From Kordia jejudonensis (GTDB taxonomy: Bacteria > Bacteroidota > Bacteroidia > Flavobacteriales > Flavobacteriaceae): a DNA stretch of 43,046 nt. The notes under the pieces were generated by a model. The model saw nothing but the letters and a program-made list of their open reading frames with translations. It ran no database searches and was not told the origin of the DNA. The DNA lies in the NCBI RefSeq assembly GCF_001005315.1, contig NZ_LBMG01000049.1:1-43046 (forward strand), written 5' to 3'. Position 1 is the stretch's first letter. Each line of letters opens with the position of its first letter. The translations under genes were made by a program, and so were the position numbers. Below, piece by piece: positions 39,243-43,046 of this stretch.

Positions 39243-42155
39243 TTGAAACTTTTTCACTTGCGACAGTTAGTATTCATCATATATTTTATCCTTTCAAGCT
39301 CGGTCATTTGGGCGCAAGAACCTGTTAGTATTCACTTAACAGAAGCAAATGGGTTACCCGATATTGAATTTTACGACAGTATTGAAGATACAGAAGGATA
39401 CATTTGGTTAGCAGGAAACAAAGGACTATTTCGCTATGACGGGAAAGCATTCAAAGTCTATTCGCATCCCGAGAAACGAGGACGCTCTTTTTTCAATCTA
39501 AAACTTGATGAAAAAGGACGATTATGGTTTACCAACATTGCCGGACAGTACTTTTATATAGAAAATGACAAAGTTGTCTTGTTTACTGATCTGCAAGAAC
39601 TCTTACGTGGAAATCTCTCGGATTATTTAGTTACAGAAAAATACCTGCTTGTGCATCCCATGCATAAAGTATTGTGGATTGATCTTGAAACCAAAGAAAT
39701 AGTGCATGAAACGAAAAATTCAGGCGGAACTAGCATTGGTTTTATTCAAGACAATTTCTTTCATTTCTTCAACTTAGAAAACGATTTTTTATCGCAACAC
39801 ATACAAACCAAAGAAATTAAATCTGCTGTTACAGCGCAAACCAAACAGCGAAAATTATTCCCAGGATTTACAAATTTCTACAAAACATCACATGGATATT
39901 TAGTATATTTTCAGAACAAAATTGGAGAAAAAAATCAACTATTTCTCTATAAAAACAAGCAGCTCATTCCTATAAAACTGCCAAAAAATCTGCGAAATAC
40001 CACCACGGACGCAGTTCAAGAATATAATGACAAACTGTACTTTACAACTAAAAATGGAATCATTGTAACGAAACTTGTCAATGATGAAATACAAATAATC
40101 GAAAGCTATTTAAAAAACTACTCTACCACAGAAATTACGAAGGATTTTCAAGACAATTTGTGGATTACAACATTGAACAACGGTATTTTTGTAATTCCCA
40201 ATGAGAGTTTGCAACTCATCAACTCCAACAAAAAAATCAACGCGATTGAAAAATATACAGATTCAACTTTTTTTATAGGAGATAAAAACGGGAATCTACA
40301 TATACTTTCCCTAAACGGAACGCTACAAAAAACACTTAATTTTAATGATATTTCTGAAATACGAACGCTAAATTACAATCCGAAAACAGCTATTTTATAT
40401 TACAATTCAGACAAAAAAAACATGCGATATCACGTTGGCAAGCAAAAGATAATTTCGATTGAAAGTTCAAAAGCTGCCAAGTCCATTTCACATATCAAAG
40501 ATGACAATTACCTTAAAAGTTTTGCGCACGGAACATTTTATGGAAATGGTGAAAAATTAACGGAAATCATTCGAGAACGCTCGTACGAATCTATCTATTC
40601 AAAAAAATATAACAAAGCCTATATTGCATCAGTTGATGGACTTCTACTCTACGATTCGGTATTCAATTTTAAAAAAAGTATCTCCTACAACGACAAGCCC
40701 ATTTACACTTTTGACATTGAAGAAGCTTCCAACGGAACTATTTGGGTTGCCACGTACGACAACGGAATTCTCAACATAAAAAATGACGAAGTTCAAAATG
40801 TATTACACACTGAAAACGGATTGGCTTCCAAAGCCATCAACAAAATAAAAGCCGATGGCGAAAATCTTTGGATTGTTACCGATAACGGATTTCAATACTA
40901 TAACAATACCACAAATACTTTTAAAACCATTAATGAACGTGATGGCTTGCTATCTTACAACATCAACAATATTGAAACGTTTGGAAACGATGTGCTATTT
41001 AGCTCAAATATTGGACTTTACCGATTTGACAAACGTTCTGTCTTCAAAAATTGGGAAGTCCCAGAAGTATACATAACAACTATCATTGTAGAAGAAAAAG
41101 AAGTACCATTACAATCAAAATACACGCTAAAACTACAAGAAAGCGAAATAGAAATCCAATTCAATTCCAAAGGATTTCAAGCAGATACATTTGTAGCGTA
41201 CGAATACCAACTCAAAGGTTTTAATGATTCGTGGAATTCCGTCGATGAAGGACAACAGCATGTCAAATTTAACACACTTCCTGCTGGAAAATACACATTC
41301 AATCTGCGTGCTCGAAACCTAAGAGATCAAAACTTTTCCACTGTAAAAAGTTTGCAACTAAACATCACACTTCCGTTTTGGAAAAAAGCGTGGTTTCTTG
41401 CGTGTATCATGCTTGTACTATTAATTGTAGTGATTCTTTATTTCAGAAGAAAAATCCACATTCGCGAAAAGCAAAAAAACAAAGAATTGCAACAATTAGA
41501 AATCGATAAGCAGTTGGTAAACTTACGTTTAGAAAACCTGCGCTCGCAAATGAATCCACATTTTATTTTCAATGCGCTCAACTCCATTCAAGAATACATT
41601 GTGCTCAATCAACAAAACTTGGCAAGTACATATTTGGTAAAATTTTCACGTCTCATTCGCATATATCTTGAACAAAGTCAGGAAAAAGAAATCACGCTCG
41701 ATCAAGAACTAAAAGCACTGCATTTATATCTCGAATTAGAAAAAGTTCGCTTTGAAGAAGAACTCACCTATGAAGTTTCAGTAGCTGAAAACTTAGCGTT
41801 GGAAACCATCAAAATTCCATCACTTTTCATTCAGCCATACATTGAAAATGCAATCAAACACGGTTTGCATCACAAAATTGACAATAGAAAACTTACCGTT
41901 TCTTTCAAACAGCAAAACGAGCTACTCATCTGTGAAATTACCGATAACGGCATTGGTCGTGAAGCAGCGCAAAAAATCAAAGAAAACCAAACGCACTATT
42001 ACAAATCGTTTGCAACACGTGCCAATACTGAACGTGTAGAACTCATCAACAAAGATCGTTCGCAAAAAATAGAAGTGATCATTAGCGATTTAACCGACGA
42101 AAAACAACAACCTACAGGAACGCGTGTCAGCATCCAAATTCCTATAAAAAAATAA
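39243..42155 (+). CDS. LytS-type sensor histidine kinase with beta-propeller and Y_Y_Y domain
   Basis: A 970-aa membrane sensor. The start is TTG 39243, the only start that includes the signal peptide (LVFIIYFILSSSVIWAQ). The periplasmic part is a two-component-regulator propeller (about 25-610; repeats such as DTEGYIWLAGNKGLFRYDG, EASNGTIWVATYDNGIL, KADGENLWIVTDNGFQYY). A Y_Y_Y domain follows (about 635-715, YEYQLKGFNDSWNSV). A single helix (WFLACIMLVLLIVVILYF, near 720) precedes a coiled coil. The kinase core has the phospho-acceptor His773 in NPHFIFNALNSIQEY, and ATP-lid motifs PYIENAIKHGL and DNGIGRE. It phosphorylates the regulator encoded 2 bp downstream. The ligand is unknown. Confidence 0.92.
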   Translation: MKLFHLRQLVFIIYFILSSSVIWAQEPVSIHLTEANGLPDIEFYDSIEDTEGYIWLAGNKGLFRYDGKAFKVYSHPEKRGRSFFNLKLDEKGRLWFTNIAGQYFYIENDKVVLFTDLQELLRGNLSDYLVTEKYLLVHPMHKVLWIDLETKEIVHETKNSGGTSIGFIQDNFFHFFNLENDFLSQHIQTKEIKSAVTAQTKQRKLFPGFTNFYKTSHGYLVYFQNKIGEKNQLFLYKNKQLIPIKLPKNLRNTTTDAVQEYNDKLYFTTKNGIIVTKLVNDEIQIIESYLKNYSTTEITKDFQDNLWITTLNNGIFVIPNESLQLINSNKKINAIEKYTDSTFFIGDKNGNLHILSLNGTLQKTLNFNDISEIRTLNYNPKTAILYYNSDKKNMRYHVGKQKIISIESSKAAKSISHIKDDNYLKSFAHGTFYGNGEKLTEIIRERSYESIYSKKYNKAYIASVDGLLLYDSVFNFKKSISYNDKPIYTFDIEEASNGTIWVATYDNGILNIKNDEVQNVLHTENGLASKAINKIKADGENLWIVTDNGFQYYNNTTNTFKTINERDGLLSYNINNIETFGNDVLFSSNIGLYRFDKRSVFKNWEVPEVYITTIIVEEKEVPLQSKYTLKLQESEIEIQFNSKGFQADTFVAYEYQLKGFNDSWNSVDEGQQHVKFNTLPAGKYTFNLRARNLRDQNFSTVKSLQLNITLPFWKKAWFLACIMLVLLIVVILYFRRKIHIREKQKNKELQQLEIDKQLVNLRLENLRSQMNPHFIFNALNSIQEYIVLNQQNLASTYLVKFSRLIRIYLEQSQEKEITLDQELKALHLYLELEKVRFEEELTYEVSVAENLALETIKIPSLFIQPYIENAIKHGLHHKIDNRKLTVSFKQQNELLICEITDNGIGREAAQKIKENQTHYYKSFATRANTERVELINKDRSQKIEVIISDLTDEKQQPTGTRVSIQIPIKK

Positions 42156-42157
42156 TC

Positions 42158-42910
42158 ATGAATGTACTAATCATAGATGACGAACGAAAAGCGCAAAACC
42201 TACTCGAAGCGCTCTTGCAACAAAATTGTCCGCAAATTTCAACAATTGACAAAGCATCTAACTTGGTGGAAGGCGTCAAAACCATCAAAGCAAAAAAACC
42301 GAAAATTGTATTCTTAGACATTGACATGCCACGACATTCAGGATTGCAAATCTTGGAATTCTTTGAAAACGAAACCATCGATTTCCAAATCATATTCGTC
42401 ACGGCATACAACGAATTTGCTGTGGAAGCTTTCAAACTGGCTGCGGTTGATTACCTGCTGAAACCTATCGACGTTTCCGAACTTACACAAGCTATTAGCA
42501 AAGCGGAAAAAATCATCAACGACCAAAACATTAACACGCAAATTCACGATTTAAAACTAGCGTTCAAACAAATGGCTGTCAGCAAAATAGCATTGGAAAT
42601 TCCCAAAGGAATCATCTTTGCTGCCGAAGACGACATTTACTATTTTGAAGCTGACGGAATGTACACAAAAGTGTATTTACAAGGCAATCGAACCGAATTT
42701 ATCTGCAAACCGCTCAAACATTTCGTCGATCAATTGGCACACAAACCTATCTTCTACAAACCGCATCGCTCCTATCTTATCAACCTAAAACACATCAAAG
42801 AACTCTCCAAAAAAGACGGTTTTCACCTCATCATGGAAAACAACAAAACCATTCCAATTTCACGCGACAAAAAAGACACCTTTATGCAAGTCATTGCGGA
42901 AATATTTTAA
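42158..42910 (+). CDS. LytTR-family response regulator
   Basis: A 250-aa regulator. The receiver (1-120) has acidic pair D7-D8, phospho-acceptor D54 in VFLDIDMP, TAYNEFA with the switch Thr, and Lys in LLKPID. The LytTR DNA-binding domain (about 145-250) includes IYYFEADGMYTKVYL and PHRSYLINLKHIKEL. It begins 2 bp after the kinase stop and is its cognate partner. Its targets could include LytTR-type direct repeats in this window, but the nearer, receiver-less LytTR protein at 6208 competes for that role. No repeat pair is evident before the kinase gene. Confidence 0.93.
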   Translation: MNVLIIDDERKAQNLLEALLQQNCPQISTIDKASNLVEGVKTIKAKKPKIVFLDIDMPRHSGLQILEFFENETIDFQIIFVTAYNEFAVEAFKLAAVDYLLKPIDVSELTQAISKAEKIINDQNINTQIHDLKLAFKQMAVSKIALEIPKGIIFAAEDDIYYFEADGMYTKVYLQGNRTEFICKPLKHFVDQLAHKPIFYKPHRSYLINLKHIKELSKKDGFHLIMENNKTIPISRDKKDTFMQVIAEIF

Positions 42911-43046
42911 AAATTAGAAGCTATTTCCTGCTATCACTACTCAATCTTTTTCTTCCGCAAAAAGCGTCAAAAAAGGATTTCAAACATGCCGTTCTATCAG
43001 GGCTAATTGGATATTAGGTCGCTCCTATGTTTGTAAAAGTATAAAT

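Overview
The window looks like chromosomal DNA of a marine Flavobacteriaceae (Bacteroidota), most like Kordia or a relative. This rests on low G+C, promoters of the Bacteroidota TAnnTTTG type with no clear Shine-Dalgarno sites, a type III glutamine synthetase beside a eukaryote-like GSII, DUF6443-type RHS proteins, LytS/LytTR signalling with a Y_Y_Y sensor, and a BlaI/M56 pair with a TonB-plug-like tail. The genus is inferred from overall protein character and was not searched.

Layout. 0.1-5.6 kb is housekeeping: a PurM-type AIR synthase, a GNAT acetyltransferase, and divergent glnN (GSIII) and GSII genes sharing a 200-bp control region. 6.0-18.1 kb is an accessory RHS locus: a stand-alone LytTR regulator, a two-gene Sec-exported RHS system ending in a toxin-like tip with a tightly linked putative immunity gene, then a decayed array of two further RHS tips. 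Each of those tips still has an intact downstream small gene (putative immunity) and is separated by repeated RHS-core and terminator fragments.

18.2-31.7 kb encodes a compact type II secretion / type IV pilus-like machine as two converging operons. The plus operon is GspG-like pilin, A24 prepilin peptidase, GspE, GspD, GspL/PilM-N-like and GspM/PilO-like. The minus operon is two lipoproteins, a GspC/PilP-like protein, a GspK-like pseudopilin with a solenoid-like body, two minor pseudopilins and GspF. A secreted right-handed beta-helix protein sits between them and is the natural cargo candidate. LytTR-type direct repeats with identical geometry lie upstream of both the LytTR/RHS block and the beta-helix gene. 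One identical 15-mer containing the same core lies upstream of both secretion operons. This suggests one regulon linking RHS toxins, beta-helix cargo and secretion machine, and is the most interesting hypothesis of the window.

31.9-35.5 kb holds a Ca/Na antiporter divergent from blaI-blaR1-like genes, with three operator-like dyads at exact 20-bp spacing, and a 52-aa small ORF. 35.5-36.0 kb holds tRNA-Arg(ACG) with a compensated A19-U56 change, followed by a nested palindrome and two tRNA 3'-end copies, each followed by a terminator. 36.0-37.6 kb has a broken GIY-YIG gene and a GGDEF protein. 37.9-42.9 kb has a BamA-like barrel (GTG start), then a Y_Y_Y/LytS sensor kinase (TTG start) and its LytTR response regulator.
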